Counted from the stretch's first letter, positions 44,510 through 56,173 are shown. The stretch is 64,000 nucleotides of DNA from Adineta ricciae (GCA_905250025.1 CAJNOJ010000197.1:1-64000), one strand, 5' to 3'. Translations and numbers: made by a program. Notes: generated by a model not told the origin, from the letters alone.

Positions 44510-45517
44510 TCATACAGCTAAACCTTCTTTTACAAGAAGATCATTCAAACATTGATCATCAAGATCACGAATGACAACATTTAACACTTCATGTATTTCA
44601 TTATGTGGATAAATATTAAAAGGACCACCTCGACATAAATATTTCAATCGATGAAAAGTGCTTTGTGGTAATTGATAATTATGAAGTAGAAATTCAATTC
44701 CATGAAGTCGACAAGCAATCGTCAAACATGGATATTCAGCAAAGCAATTAAGTAAAGATTTCAATTGAATACAATCTTTTTGAATTTGTTTTCTTAAACC
44801 AATATCAACATAATTGATCACATATGTTGAGTCATGAATTTCATCAATAAACAATCGATGATAAATATCTTCATATTTTCCAACATATGCGTGATGAACA
44901 TTTACTTGTTTAACTATGAATTGTTCAGATATCGAATGAGAATAATAAATCCTATGAAGATTTGGAAATTCAATTGCAATTTGAGAAAGAAAAGAAGATG
45001 ACTTTACTGAAGATTATTTGTTAATTGTTCCATATATTCTGTGTCATTGTCCGATCGAATATAAATCAATTGATTTTGTTCATCTATGTTTGATATAAAA
45101 GCAACAAATGCTTCGTTAGTGAATGTCAGAGGATTTGGACTATAAAGGAAATCATTTGGAATAATTCCAGAGGTGGTCATTTGTTCAAGGAAAGAATTCT
45201 CATCGTTTTCGACATTTGATGGTGATGTTAATACAATTAGTTTCTTGTAAAAATCTGGAAGTGTTAATTTAATTAATTCAATCGATAAAGTTTGTTGAAA
45301 TTTATTCTAAATAAACATCAATTGATGATTGATCTTCGATCAAATCTGAACAAACTTTGTAAAGTTCATCGAGTTTCGTTAGAAAATCTTCATTGGGATT
45401 TTCACTCAGCAGCTAAAAAGTGAAAATAATTATTCGTTAGAAAATAATTTCACTTACACTCGTGATGTTCTTTGTGATTTCGTTTTTCTTGTCTTCGATC
45501 TTTCCATTAGAATTCAT
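44510..45517 (-). CDS. Tudor-domain protein, first gene of the minus-strand array
   Basis: Exons 45458-45517, 45356-45412, 45008-45306 and 44510-44951, with introns of 45, 49 and 56 nt, give 285 residues ending at TGA 44510-44512. Residues about 185-255 match an extended Tudor domain (HHAYVGKYEDIYHRLFIDEI, VINYVDIGLRKQI, FAEYPCLTIACRLHGI). In this family the fold binds methyl-arginine, and it is common in piRNA-pathway proteins; DIG replaces the usual DYG. The region before it (FVAFISNIDEQNQLIYIR) may be the outer part of the same fold. The ATG directly follows ttctttttttttttag. A donor GTATGA overlaps the stop, so read-through splicing into the methyltransferase gene would give about 719 residues. 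Confidence 0.65.
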
Positions 45518-45537
45518 CTAAAAAAAAAAGAATGACA
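45518..45537 (-). promoter_or_regulatory. Splice acceptor abutting the Tudor-gene start codon
   Basis: On the minus strand a T-rich tract ends in TAG exactly before ATG. With no upstream exon seen, it may be a trans-splice site or the end of a leader intron. Confidence 0.5.
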
Positions 45538-46490
45538 AAATTTCACAAGTTGTTTATCGATTAATTCACATATTTTCTTGAGAAAAAAAAACGCATCAGC
45601 TTTCTATTATTCTATTTTCCATTAATCACAAATGACGCTTGACTTTCAGAAAAAGAAAGAAAGACACACACACGATGAAATTTATCTTTTCGAGATAAAA
45701 ATTCATTTACATAAACAAAATTCTCCTTTATAGACAAACAAATTTACTAAAAGAAAGGTTTGTGAAACACATTGTGGGTATTTTTATAGAAAAATAACAT
45801 CTTTTTTCATATGTTACGAAATTCACGATTGTATTTTGTTGATTAAAAGAATTGAAATGAAAAATCTTCAGTCGATTCATTTCGTATGGAAAGAACGAAG
45901 AAAAAAGCAAAGTCTTCTTTTCATAACAAATCCAATGTTTCTCTTATCGATTATTTCTGCATTTTTCGTTCGTATTTTTGACTTCAACAATGTTTAAAGG
46001 TCACAAATCAATGCAATTTCAGATCCCTTCTGTATTTTGATCATCTCTTTCGAATTCAAAACAATTGAATCATCAATAAAACAAACTGAACCTTCAAAAT
46101 CAAATTATTCTCTCGGTTTGTATATCGATCTTCTTTCCATCAGACATCGCTCTGCACCTTCATATTTATAACTCTGAAGAGACTTGGAAAATGTCAAACT
46201 ATCGTTATGATTTCTTTTCTTTACTTGTTTGATTGACACTTTTGGAAAAATAAACGACCTAATTTAATTAAATTGAGCGTCATGCAAATCGGGGAATGTT
46301 GGCAATGGTTTTTTCTTATAGTTAAAAAAATTCGTCATACGAAGGTAAATTTGTACGCAACATGACTTTGCGTCTTGTTCTCTTATACTGTCAAGAGTAG
46401 ACAGATTAACAAGAAAATGCGTCATTTCATTATTGCGCAAGTTATTTCATCTTCATGACTCAAAAAAACCAAACGTTTTCATAATGAAAA
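45538..46490. other. Divergent intergenic region, 950 bp
   Basis: Lies between the minus-strand array and the plus-strand ankyrin gene, so it probably holds both promoters. No ORF is supported. A short CACACACA run sits at about 45666. Confidence 0.5.
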
Positions 46491-47237
46491 ATGGATTTGT
46501 TACACGCAGCTGAATGTGGTTGTTTATCTGTTGTCAAGACTTTTCTTACAAATGACAAATCTGTCATTCATTCTTGTCGACATCGAGATCGTCATAATCA
46601 CGCGTTCAATGTTGGTGGATCAGCTATTCATTATGCCAGTCGATCAGGTCATTTAAATATCGTGAAATATCTTTTAGAACATGATGCAACAATTATTGAT
46701 GATCGTGATCGTCAGAATTGGACGGCGTTACATTATGCTTGTTACAATGGACATATTCATATTGTCAAATTCTTATTGAAATATAATCCAAATGTAAATA
46801 TTAAAGATAAATATTTCTCTCAAACAGCGGTACAATTTGCGATGTATCGACAATTTCATGAAATTGTCAAATTATTCAATGTGACATCGAACGAAAATGT
46901 TGAAGATGTATCCAAAGCAAAAAATATTCCTATTTTTCGAAAAAAATCGAATTTATTTCTTGGAAGATACAAATTAACTGAAAATCAAATCAAACAAATC
47001 GAATTATTTCGAGGAAATTTACATTGTGATGATATTGAATTACGACAAATCGAAGATGTCGAATTATTCAATCTTTCAGTTCGAATTCTATTTACACATA
47101 ATTTTAATGAACATATTAATCGAACTATGGAAATATCAGCTAATGAAGATGAAAATGATCCATTTTTACGATCTTCATCAACATCAGCTTTTGAACACAT
47201 TCTGGTTTTCAAAGAAGAAGAAAATATTTTCGAATAA
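46491..47237 (+). CDS. Ankyrin-repeat protein
   Basis: A 248-residue single-exon ORF. Three to four ankyrin repeats fill residues 1-130, with clear consensus pieces GGSAIHYASRSGHLNIVKYLL and WTALHYACYNGHIHIVKFLL. The C-terminal 115 residues are polar with an acidic tail and no recognised domain. There is no signal peptide or membrane segment, so it is likely a cytosolic binding adaptor. Unlike the ankyrin-ART genes it has no catalytic part. Confidence 0.85.
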   Translation: MDLLHAAECGCLSVVKTFLTNDKSVIHSCRHRDRHNHAFNVGGSAIHYASRSGHLNIVKYLLEHDATIIDDRDRQNWTALHYACYNGHIHIVKFLLKYNPNVNIKDKYFSQTAVQFAMYRQFHEIVKLFNVTSNENVEDVSKAKNIPIFRKKSNLFLGRYKLTENQIKQIELFRGNLHCDDIELRQIEDVELFNLSVRILFTHNFNEHINRTMEISANEDENDPFLRSSSTSAFEHILVFKEEENIFE

Positions 47238-47624
47238 TTTAACATGAATTTCATCTGTGGTTAACGACACATATACATTTTAAACTCGTCTAATATTTAT
47301 AATTCATTCTCTAAAGTTTATCTCGATCTTCACAGATCAATTTCATTTAAAAAACCACATATCCTCATACATAAAAAAGAAATGTCGTCGAAAATCTTTT
47401 CTCGCATCAACACGTGTCTGTTTTCTTTCTTGTTCTTCAAATATTAATCAATACAATCTTCACCGATGCATCACATAAAAACTAAACTACGCCATAAAAG
47501 TAAATATTCCCTTTTTCCAGTTTTGCGGTTCTGTCTTCCTTGGAAAAAAAACCCATTTCCTCATTGTTTATAAGAGCATCGTCTTGTTTAGAAAATCTTC
47601 AGTGAGTATTTTACTATAATTTAA

Positions 47625-50477
47625 ATGAGTTGCCAATTTGGTCAAAGCAATCGTCCTTTGAGTACGGAAGAAGTACAAAGAAGAATCAATAGTTCGAAAA
47701 TATGTGAAAAACTTCTGAAAATCTTATCTGAAGATCAAGGATATCAATTTGTATCTTTTTCTTCGAAAAATCACAAAGAATTAATGGAAAAAATCATTAA
47801 AGAATCAAACGAACAAGAAAATCAACAATATGAACAAATAAATTCCATTGAAAAAGAATTTACAAAAACTATTTTAAGAACATTTGAAGAACAAATGATA
47901 AAATATGAAATATTTTCTATTCATTCATTTAATCAAAGTAAAACAATTTATTTACCAATAACAATGAAAGTTTGTGATGCACATCGAATATTTTCAACAT
48001 TATTATATAGTGTTGATAAAACAAAAATTCCTGTTGATCTTGCTGATTATGTTTTAATTTATGAAAATATTCTTATTTCATATGAAGTTCAACATAAAGA
48101 ATTATTTGAAGAACTTTTAAAAATTTCATTTCGATTAAATCGAATTGGTTTATCACCATTTCGTATTTTAGTTATTCATAAATCTCAATTAATTATTCTC
48201 GAACGAAAAGAAACGAAAATATTCTCAAATGAACCAATTTCAATTTTAAAATTAATTCTTTTTCATTTATTTCCAATGAATCTTATTGAATTATCTTCAA
48301 ATGAAAACGATTTCCGAAAGACATTTTCAAATAATAAAGATTATTATTGGCCATTTATGGAAATTAAAATGGGAATTATCCCATCAGCTAAATTAATTCA
48401 TCCATTTAAATATGAGAAATTACGAGAATTTATCGCTGAAACTCTTCTAGTTGATAATTCATTAAATAATACACAAATAACTTTTGAGAATTGTATGAAA
48501 ATATTAGAGAAGATTTTTGAAACATTTCATACGAATTCAATTTGTTTAAAATCAATGAAATCATCTCTGGAAAAACTTGTTGATGTTTATGATTATCCAT
48601 TATTAATCGCATTGCCTTATGATCGGTTATTCTTATCACAATTTTCCAAAATTCAATCATCCGATCATCGATTAGCTCAAGGGATAATGACTAATGGAAA
48701 ATATTATTCAATTCAAAATAATCCATTTACTTCAATGGAATCTTTGAAAATCAATCGTGGTTCATTTATTCATCTTCGATTTAATAATCAACTTGATACA
48801 ATTCTTAACAGAAATCATTCAAATGAAACAATCAAATTTAATGAATCATATGAATATAAAATCGGTTCTTATTGTTCAATTGAAATTGATGGAAATTCTG
48901 TTCAATTACAATTCTCATCTGATATTATGAATTTCTTACTTTCAAATGAAACAACACCTTTTAATGGTACAAATATCAATTATTTACGATCACATATCAA
49001 AGTATCTCATAATTGGATAAATAATTCAACGAATATTAATCAATCAATTGTTGTTCCAACTGATGAAACAGAAGATTCGCTAAGAGATCATTTTCGATTC
49101 CTTACATTAACAAATAGTCCATCATTATGTTCATTATCAATCTGTGAAAAACCTGAATGTTTTAATTGTTTAACACCATTGTCTGATGAGGATTTTCAAT
49201 GTCCAAAATGTACACAAGTATTTTGTCGTCAATGTATCGAATCGAATCCAAGTGAAAATCCTCAAAGTTATTTTTGTCCAAAATGTTATTCTTTGAATAA
49301 ATTATTTGATTATCAAATGTCAAATACAATCGGTAAATTCGTAAAGATTGGAATAAGTGCTTTTCAATGTGTTAAATGTGGTTCAATACCTGAACAACAT
49401 CGAATATGTCGTGATCCGAAATGTGCAACTTTAATTTGTTATCCATGTTGTTCAAATGAAACAACAAATGAAATAGATAAATGTCCCAAATGTCGAATCA
49501 ATGACATTTATCACAATACTACTGTGTCATATTTTATTCAAAAGATTCTTCTTTACGATAGAATTAAGAATCGAGATATCGATGATCATAGTGTGATAGT
49601 TGATGATTCCATTCCGAGAACAATGTGGACGGAAGAAGATTGGAGACCAAGATTTGGAAATTTCAAAGAAAATTTCGATCGAATAATATCAGTTATTGAA
49701 TTCGATGGTAATCATATTGAATTTCCTGGTGAAATTCAATCTCGTCCAAAACTTATTATCAATGAACCATATGAATATTCTTGTCCTGAAAGTCTTCAAG
49801 TTAGTTATTGGTATGATCATCCAGATAAAAATTGTTGGGAAAACGATAAAACGACTCAATTCTATACAAAAGATCAATCGACAATTTTCACATACATATC
49901 GCATTTTTCCAAATTTACTATACGCAATACACGATTAGTAGATTTTATTATGTTGGACAAAGCATTGCTTAATATCGTATATGATTATGATTTTACATTG
50001 GAAAATGGAGTAAACAGAATTGAATATCGTGGTCCAGAACGTTACTTTCGACCACGTGGATGGTATCGAATTGCCATTGATGTTCTTCGAAAATACAAAG
50101 ATACTGCCTGGTTGGGTACTAATAAAAATGCTTGGCCAGTTGCTTATCATGGTACAGCAAGTGACAATGCTCGAAAGATTTTATGTAATGGATTATTAGC
50201 TGGTGGAAGTCAAGGTATTCAACAATCGAATGGTGAAGTTCATGGAAAAGGAATCTATTTATCACCTTATTCAACATATTCGGGAAGTGAAAGTTATGCT
50301 AAACCATTAACAATGGATGGAAAACGATATCAAGTGATATTTCAAGTCAGAGTTGAATCTAGTCAAATTATCAAAACAGAAGATAGATTCGTTTGGGTTT
50401 GTCGTAATCCAAGTGCAATACGACCTTATGGAATTCTCTACAGAGAAATCAACGAACAACACAATACTCATGTTTAG
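47625..50477 (+). CDS. Zinc-finger/PARP-like domain protein, 950 residues
   Basis: A single-exon ORF. Residues 1-500 show no family I recognise. Residues about 512-623 hold two Cys-rich modules: CFNC...CPKC...CRQC...CPKC, and a second CVKC...CRDPKC...CYPCC...CPKC. These are RING- or B-box-like zinc sites. The last 130 residues resemble the PARP clan: a WPVAYHGTA motif with H842, GKGIYLSPYS with Y878, a YQVIFQVRV strand and IRPYGILYR at the end. The triad would be H-Y-x, with the third residue not identified, so activity could be mono-ADP-ribosylation or absent. The layout suggests a ubiquitin-ligase-like protein with ADP-ribose chemistry, which is inference. Confidence 0.75.
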   Translation: MSCQFGQSNRPLSTEEVQRRINSSKICEKLLKILSEDQGYQFVSFSSKNHKELMEKIIKESNEQENQQYEQINSIEKEFTKTILRTFEEQMIKYEIFSIHSFNQSKTIYLPITMKVCDAHRIFSTLLYSVDKTKIPVDLADYVLIYENILISYEVQHKELFEELLKISFRLNRIGLSPFRILVIHKSQLIILERKETKIFSNEPISILKLILFHLFPMNLIELSSNENDFRKTFSNNKDYYWPFMEIKMGIIPSAKLIHPFKYEKLREFIAETLLVDNSLNNTQITFENCMKILEKIFETFHTNSICLKSMKSSLEKLVDVYDYPLLIALPYDRLFLSQFSKIQSSDHRLAQGIMTNGKYYSIQNNPFTSMESLKINRGSFIHLRFNNQLDTILNRNHSNETIKFNESYEYKIGSYCSIEIDGNSVQLQFSSDIMNFLLSNETTPFNGTNINYLRSHIKVSHNWINNSTNINQSIVVPTDETEDSLRDHFRFLTLTNSPSLCSLSICEKPECFNCLTPLSDEDFQCPKCTQVFCRQCIESNPSENPQSYFCPKCYSLNKLFDYQMSNTIGKFVKIGISAFQCVKCGSIPEQHRICRDPKCATLICYPCCSNETTNEIDKCPKCRINDIYHNTTVSYFIQKILLYDRIKNRDIDDHSVIVDDSIPRTMWTEEDWRPRFGNFKENFDRIISVIEFDGNHIEFPGEIQSRPKLIINEPYEYSCPESLQVSYWYDHPDKNCWENDKTTQFYTKDQSTIFTYISHFSKFTIRNTRLVDFIMLDKALLNIVYDYDFTLENGVNRIEYRGPERYFRPRGWYRIAIDVLRKYKDTAWLGTNKNAWPVAYHGTASDNARKILCNGLLAGGSQGIQQSNGEVHGKGIYLSPYSTYSGSESYAKPLTMDGKRYQVIFQVRVESSQIIKTEDRFVWVCRNPSAIRPYGILYREINEQHNTHV

Positions 50478-51227
50478 TATTTGGAGAAGAAATGCATTAG
50501 ACAAATCAAAATCAAATATTGTATTTGTAATCTTGAAAATAAAATATTCTCAATTTAGTCTAAATATTTCACTTTTGCGTTTGAATTCTTTCTGAAAATA
50601 TTTCAGTGAGTCTTAAAATATGAATAAGGAAAATATCTTCAATCATTGAGTTAATCGTAATCTGATTATATGTTGTGAGAAAAGAAATGAAATTCATGTC
50701 AAATCTTCGTCGTGTAAAGAATCTGAATGATGATAAATGATGAAGTTGAGATTTTATTGAAGAAAACGAAGAATTAATCATCAAAAAAGGAGATCAAGAA
50801 AATAAGATAACGAAACAACAAAAAAAGACATTACGAATACGTGACAATTAGCGAAAATAATACTTTCAAGAAAGTTAACGTCACCTGGTGATGATAACAG
50901 ATTAAGGACATCGCTACAACAACTGATAAGAGATTTGTTGATAGAATTGGGTACAAAACAATTACATGGGTTCAACATGATCTTATACGACGAATTCTGA
51001 TCTTCTATGAACCTTGGGATAATTGAAATTACCACAATAGAACACTTTATCACTATTTTGTTTTTTTTCTCTTTTCTCAAACACGCCGTATTCTCAACGC
51101 ATTGGTAGTTGAGAGACACATCATAATCCTATGGTAACCTTATCAAAAATAAAAATATTGACATGTGCCACGAAGAAAAAAAAACGAGAACATATATATT
51201 TAATATTTCTCGTCATTTTCCTTTAAT
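50478..51227. other. Intergenic, 750 bp
   Basis: Two adjoining minus-strand ORFs (50569-50784, 50781-51119) overlap by 4 bases but show no family, signal or splice support. They are not called. A TA-rich run (CATATATATTTAATA) at about 51190 lies 25-35 nt before the next ATG and may act as a TATA element. Confidence 0.45.
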
Positions 51228-52037
51228 ATGATGTTCTACATAACTTCTATCCTTCTATTCCTTCTATCGTTTTGGTCTTGTGAAGCTCTTCAATGTACAA
51301 CGAATTGTTCGTATTCATATAACAGTTCAACTTCATTTATTTATCCTGAGACATGTAATCAAATCGTTTCAGCTGGGAAATGTAAAGCTAATCTTGCATT
51401 TCAATTTGATATTCAAGATTACTTTTTTTCATTAACGAGTTCATCAACAAGTACAGTTTTTGCATCGAATAATCAACGTCGTGGTCTATTACAGATAGAT
51501 GGTGAATCAAGAAAAGTCTGGTTTTCACATTATGTTGATATTGAATGTAACGATAAGGATGATTGTGCACGAGATTTAGCCATTAAAATTTCAAATGAAT
51601 TGTCTCAACGAAAATATGATTTCTCAAAACTTGTCAATCAATTAGAACAATATATGATAGGTCCAATGCAAATTCGTCGATTAAATTGCTATGATTCGAA
51701 TGAGAAAGAACAATTATGTGCAGAACTACCAACTCGTGGATCTTGTGTTTTAGAAAATCAAATTAAATCGAATAAAATAACACGATCATGTCGAATTTCT
51801 TCAGGAAAACCGGAAATATCTATTCGAATGCATCAGGATTCAACAACTGCAACATTTGAACTTGTATGTCATCGAGATTTATGCAATACAAAAGGAACAT
51901 TAAATGCTGTGAAGGAGATTCTATTGAGAAACAACATTACTCAGACACCAGATGGGCGATTAACTGGTTCAACGTTTCAAATTTCATTTTTTCTTCTTCT
52001 ATCAATGATATTCATCACATTTTGTCATCAACTTTGA
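51228..52037 (+). CDS. Secreted Cys-rich protein with GPI-type tail
   Basis: A 269-residue single-exon ORF. A signal peptide occupies about 1-20 (MMFYITSILLFLLSFWSCEA). The ectodomain has about a dozen cysteines and ends with CHRDLCN, the closing pattern of Ly6/three-finger-like domains. A hydrophobic C-terminus (FQISFFLLLSMIFITFC) follows, suited to GPI attachment. It is probably displayed on the cell surface. The overall length exceeds a single Ly6 domain, so the N-terminal part is a separate module. Function is unknown. Confidence 0.75.
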   Translation: MMFYITSILLFLLSFWSCEALQCTTNCSYSYNSSTSFIYPETCNQIVSAGKCKANLAFQFDIQDYFFSLTSSSTSTVFASNNQRRGLLQIDGESRKVWFSHYVDIECNDKDDCARDLAIKISNELSQRKYDFSKLVNQLEQYMIGPMQIRRLNCYDSNEKEQLCAELPTRGSCVLENQIKSNKITRSCRISSGKPEISIRMHQDSTTATFELVCHRDLCNTKGTLNAVKEILLRNNITQTPDGRLTGSTFQISFFLLLSMIFITFCHQL

Positions 52038-52166
52038 TATTCATGTAAAAACACATATTTAAAAGAACAGTAAAATCATCTTTTCGATTCAAATAAAGAA
52101 ATATTTCAATAATTCAGATGAAAATTATCGATCTTCTCTTTCTATTTTGAAAAAAAAGACGAGTTT

Positions 52167-54850
52167 TTAATAAACACATATCGAAAAAGTTGCATTCCAA
52201 TGTGCCTTAGTTGGACATACACATGTCCCTGCAAACGTTCCATTACCATAACCACTCGAATGTTGACATATCAGACCCGCTCCAGCAGCTGATAAACATG
52301 TTGATGTGTTCACTGGATTAAATGTCCAATCTGTACAAGATTGGCCAAACAGTACTCGATCAATACAAGTGATTCCATTCTAAAAAGATACTCAACACAA
52401 ATCACAATTGAATGAAATCTTTCTTTTTTTACCCAATATTTCGTTGTTGCACATTCACATGTAGCAACAGATGCTATTGAACTTGAACCAAATGGACAAG
52501 AAACTAAATTATAATCTGCACATTGATATGTCGCATTACAAACAGCACTCGCATTCGCACCCCAAGAAGGAATGCCTTTATCACGACAATATGTTCCATT
52601 CCACCATTGAATACTTGTACAATTACTAAATATAATCAATAAAATATCTTTTCAAAAATAAACATATTTCCCCTCAACATACCACCAACCAGATTTGGTT
52701 TGATTAGAATTACTATCATTTATACATTGTAAATTCTCAAGTTTCGAACATTCTTGTGTTGAACAATTTGATACTAATGTACAAGGTTCATGACGCTAAA
52801 ATAAATCCATTGAATATGAATTTCTATTGAAATAAGTTTATTTACATGTTTGGCAATTAAACATGTTGCTGTACATGGTTCCCAATATGATGATATATTA
52901 CAAAGACATGCTTTCAATCCTGTTGTTGTCGTTGTACAAATCAAATTCACTGGTGAGAAATCTCGACATTCATATGTATTTGTACATCCAACTGAATGAT
53001 TTCGTTTATCTTGACAAACATTTCCATCCCAATACATATCATAATTACATAAACATGTCCCATTGAAACATTTTAAATATCGATAATCTTGACATTCCAT
53101 GTCACCAAAACATGTTGATTGACCAAATCCCATTTTTAAAACACATGTTTTCGAATGATTCGTAACATACAATGAATCCCATACATAACTTATATTAAAA
53201 CAATCACATTTTTGAAAGAGAGCACCACCTGTACCTTGACAAAACAAACCTCGATTATCATCACAAACATATGATGATGTACAACTGGTATTGAACAGTT
53301 GTTTTTGAATACAAGTATAATTCCAAAAATGATTTTTATCACAATCACATGTGCCTAGTGATTGAGAATAATTACTACAAAACAATCCATCTCCTGAACT
53401 ACATTCAACAGTTGTTGTACATTTTCCACCAATAGATAATTTATTTGCACATGTTGAACCATCCCAAAACGTAAAACTTGAATTACATAAACATTGACCA
53501 ACTGTTGATGATCCCCAAATCGTATAATCACAATAAAGACCTTGTGATGTACTACATAGAATAATTGATGTACAATTATCCCGATAAGTTGCTGCTGGTT
53601 TGCAATAACCTGTGACACCAGCAGAGACAGTAACTGATGGATCATAGTTTGTACTTAATGGACATGAACAGAGATTTTTTGTACATACTAAATTCTTTCG
53701 ATAATCACAATTTGAAGTAGCTGCACATGATTTATTGAATGTTCGTAATGGTTCACAAAAACCATTACCTAATGAAGGTGTACCATTATAGAACTGTGTT
53801 GATCCACATTGACAAACACCTGAAATATAAAATCATGTGAAGAGATGTAAAAACAATGAAAATTTTCTCTCACCATATTCACTTCCATATGGATTGGAAT
53901 ACTTGGCACATGTTAGACCTTGACCCATTGGAGCAGAATAATCACACCAACTATCATCATATGGATAACAATATTGATTTACCGTTCTTTTATATTCACA
54001 TGTGCCTGAACCTTTTTTTCCATTCCAAAACATCGATGCATTACATTGACATATTTTTCCCAATGATAAATCACAATATAAATATCGTGTCGTATCACAA
54101 TTTGCATCGGTTAAACATGAATCATTGTATAGACCTTGATCTTTGCACTAAAATATATTCGATATTAATTTTCGATTAAAATTTTTCATTCAAATAATTA
54201 CAATAACACCATCCCAATTCAATGACGCTTTACATTGACATTGAAGTTGAATATCACCATTACTACAAATTGATCATATAAAACAAACACATTCCGATAT
54301 TTATTTGTTCAATTACCTTAATGTAACATTGAAACATTGAAGACTTGCTAAAATATCACATTCGGAATCATTGACACACGTTCGATTGATCATTCGTCGT
54401 CGTTCACATGTTAAATATGTTTCACTCCAAAAATGTGAATAGGCACATCCACAACGATAATTGTTACACATTAAACCAAGATCTTGTCGACAATTACTGT
54501 TCGTTTTACACGGTCCTCCATTTCCTGACTTTTGCAAAGTAACAATCAATGTAAAGATCAGAAATGCAGCGATGGCGAGAATACCCAATGTAACTAATGT
54601 TAACAACAACCATCGAGGGATGATTAAATCACGTTTCCAACATGATATTGGTCTTTCTTTATGAATGACATCATACTCAGCAACTAAAACATTGGCCGCA
54701 TTGGTATTTTTCATAACATGATTCTGAATAATTGTATTTGGATTCTAAATATGACGAGAAATTATTATTTAAATATCGAATGAACGATGGGTTGAAAGAA
54801 ACCTTTTGTTCAATTGGTTTTACCGTTTTTCGATTCTTTGCCGAATACAT
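52167..54850 (-). CDS. Type II membrane protein with many Cys-rich EGF-like modules, eight exons
   Basis: Exons on the minus strand: 54803-54850, 54317-54744, 54202-54262, 53874-54147, 52846-53819, 52683-52795, 52433-52625 and 52167-52379. Phases all match, giving 767 residues. There is no signal peptide. After about 60 cytosolic residues comes one hydrophobic helix (about 61-86), so the long C-terminal part is outside the cell. It consists of about a dozen repeats of roughly 40-50 residues with the pattern C-x-C-x(5-7)-[FY]W-[DN]G-x-C, then C-x(5)-C-x(7-9)-C. This resembles EB or EGF-like modules of invertebrate surface proteins. Asn-x-Ser/Thr sites are frequent. It is likely adhesive or receptor-like. 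Confidence 0.78.
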
Positions 54851-56173
54851 TTTGAAGTAAATTGTGTCTTAGAAAATGTTTAATGGAGGAAAACAACATC
54901 AGAAGCTTTTATGTTGAGACATTTGCTAAATCAATAGAAGAATTTGAAAATAGAAAAACAAATTTTCATCTTAAGGTAATTTGGTACGAGCTAAAACACA
55001 GTCAAAATAGTTTACACTTCTCTAAATCAACAATACTGTCTATCCCCCTCAAATACTTTCTTTTTCTTCTTAGATGCTACTCGCCCTACACAAATACATT
55101 TTGCTTTTTAAAATATGTCGATTATTTATGTTTTTTTTCCTTAAAGTGATTTCATGACATTTTGGCCACTTAGACTGAAAATTGTTGTTTGTTATGTGAA
55201 AGTTCTTTAAATCGTTTGTCAGGAATCGAAAAAAATAACATCATGTTTCAGTTAAATGTACTGATCGCGTGATCAGTGCATATAGATGGCTCATTTGTAT
55301 TAGTTGAATTTAGACAATCAAGTGAATAAACATTGGCTGAAAAACAAATTATCGGAAGAATGGCATTTTACTGTCCAATTAGGAATATTTTGAGAAACGA
55401 TCGTATCAAATGAAACTTTTCAAACCGATAATTATGTATGTTATAGAAAACGGCTGAAGTTTCAGAGAGATGTATTGGAACGTGTTAAAACAAATTCCGC
55501 GGTCTGTATATGCGATAGAGAAGTTAACACAGATCATGTGACATTCCAAATTTCGTTCAAAACTTATGTCTATTTTAGTTGGAGTCTGAAGCGTTGTCTA
55601 CACACGTCTTCGTCGTCCGTAACACATCATAATCGAGCAAGTACTTTGCGAAGATAAGCATCGCCTTTCTTACTATCGTATAAGACATTTAGATCAATCC
55701 AAAAGCATTTTGAGGCTGAGGATTCAATTCTTATTGACTATATTCACATATCAACAGACATCTATGATCTGTTTACTTCACACATTTTTTATACCGGTAC
55801 CATAACAGAATGAATATTCCAAGCGGATAACGCTTAAACAAGATACATAACTATCGTAGAAAGAGAATTATGTTTCTATAAAAATGCCGTTTTTCTTTGC
55901 ACTGTTAGACATTATACGATCTGTTCAATCACAAACAGTGCGCGTAAATGTAAACTGAATGATGTGTTTTCATTTATATTCGATAGAGGGCAATCCAATA
56001 CAGTAGAATTTACTACGTCATATAGATCTATTTATAAATCCATCGATTCACCTTTCTTATTTGTTATTTTCGTTCTTTCATACTCACTTGTAACCGATCG
56101 TACTATTCGTTCGCTTTCTCTTCATCTATAAGCATTGAATTATTCTTGTTTTTACATTCATTCAATATAAAAC
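54851..56173. other. Intergenic, 1.3 kb
   Basis: Lies between the divergent Cys-rich gene and the first NmrA-like gene. Short ORFs such as 54862-55149 and 55475-55657 show no recognisable protein. ACTGATCGCGTGATCAGT near 55260 is a near-palindrome of 18 bases. Confidence 0.5.

Noticed and set aside
50569..51119. Two minus-strand ORFs overlapping by 4 bases
   Set aside because: No domain, signal peptide or splice support, and no similarity to neighbours.
55255..55280. Near-palindrome ACTGATCGCGTGATCAGT
   Set aside because: Single short occurrence with no flanking element structure or duplication.
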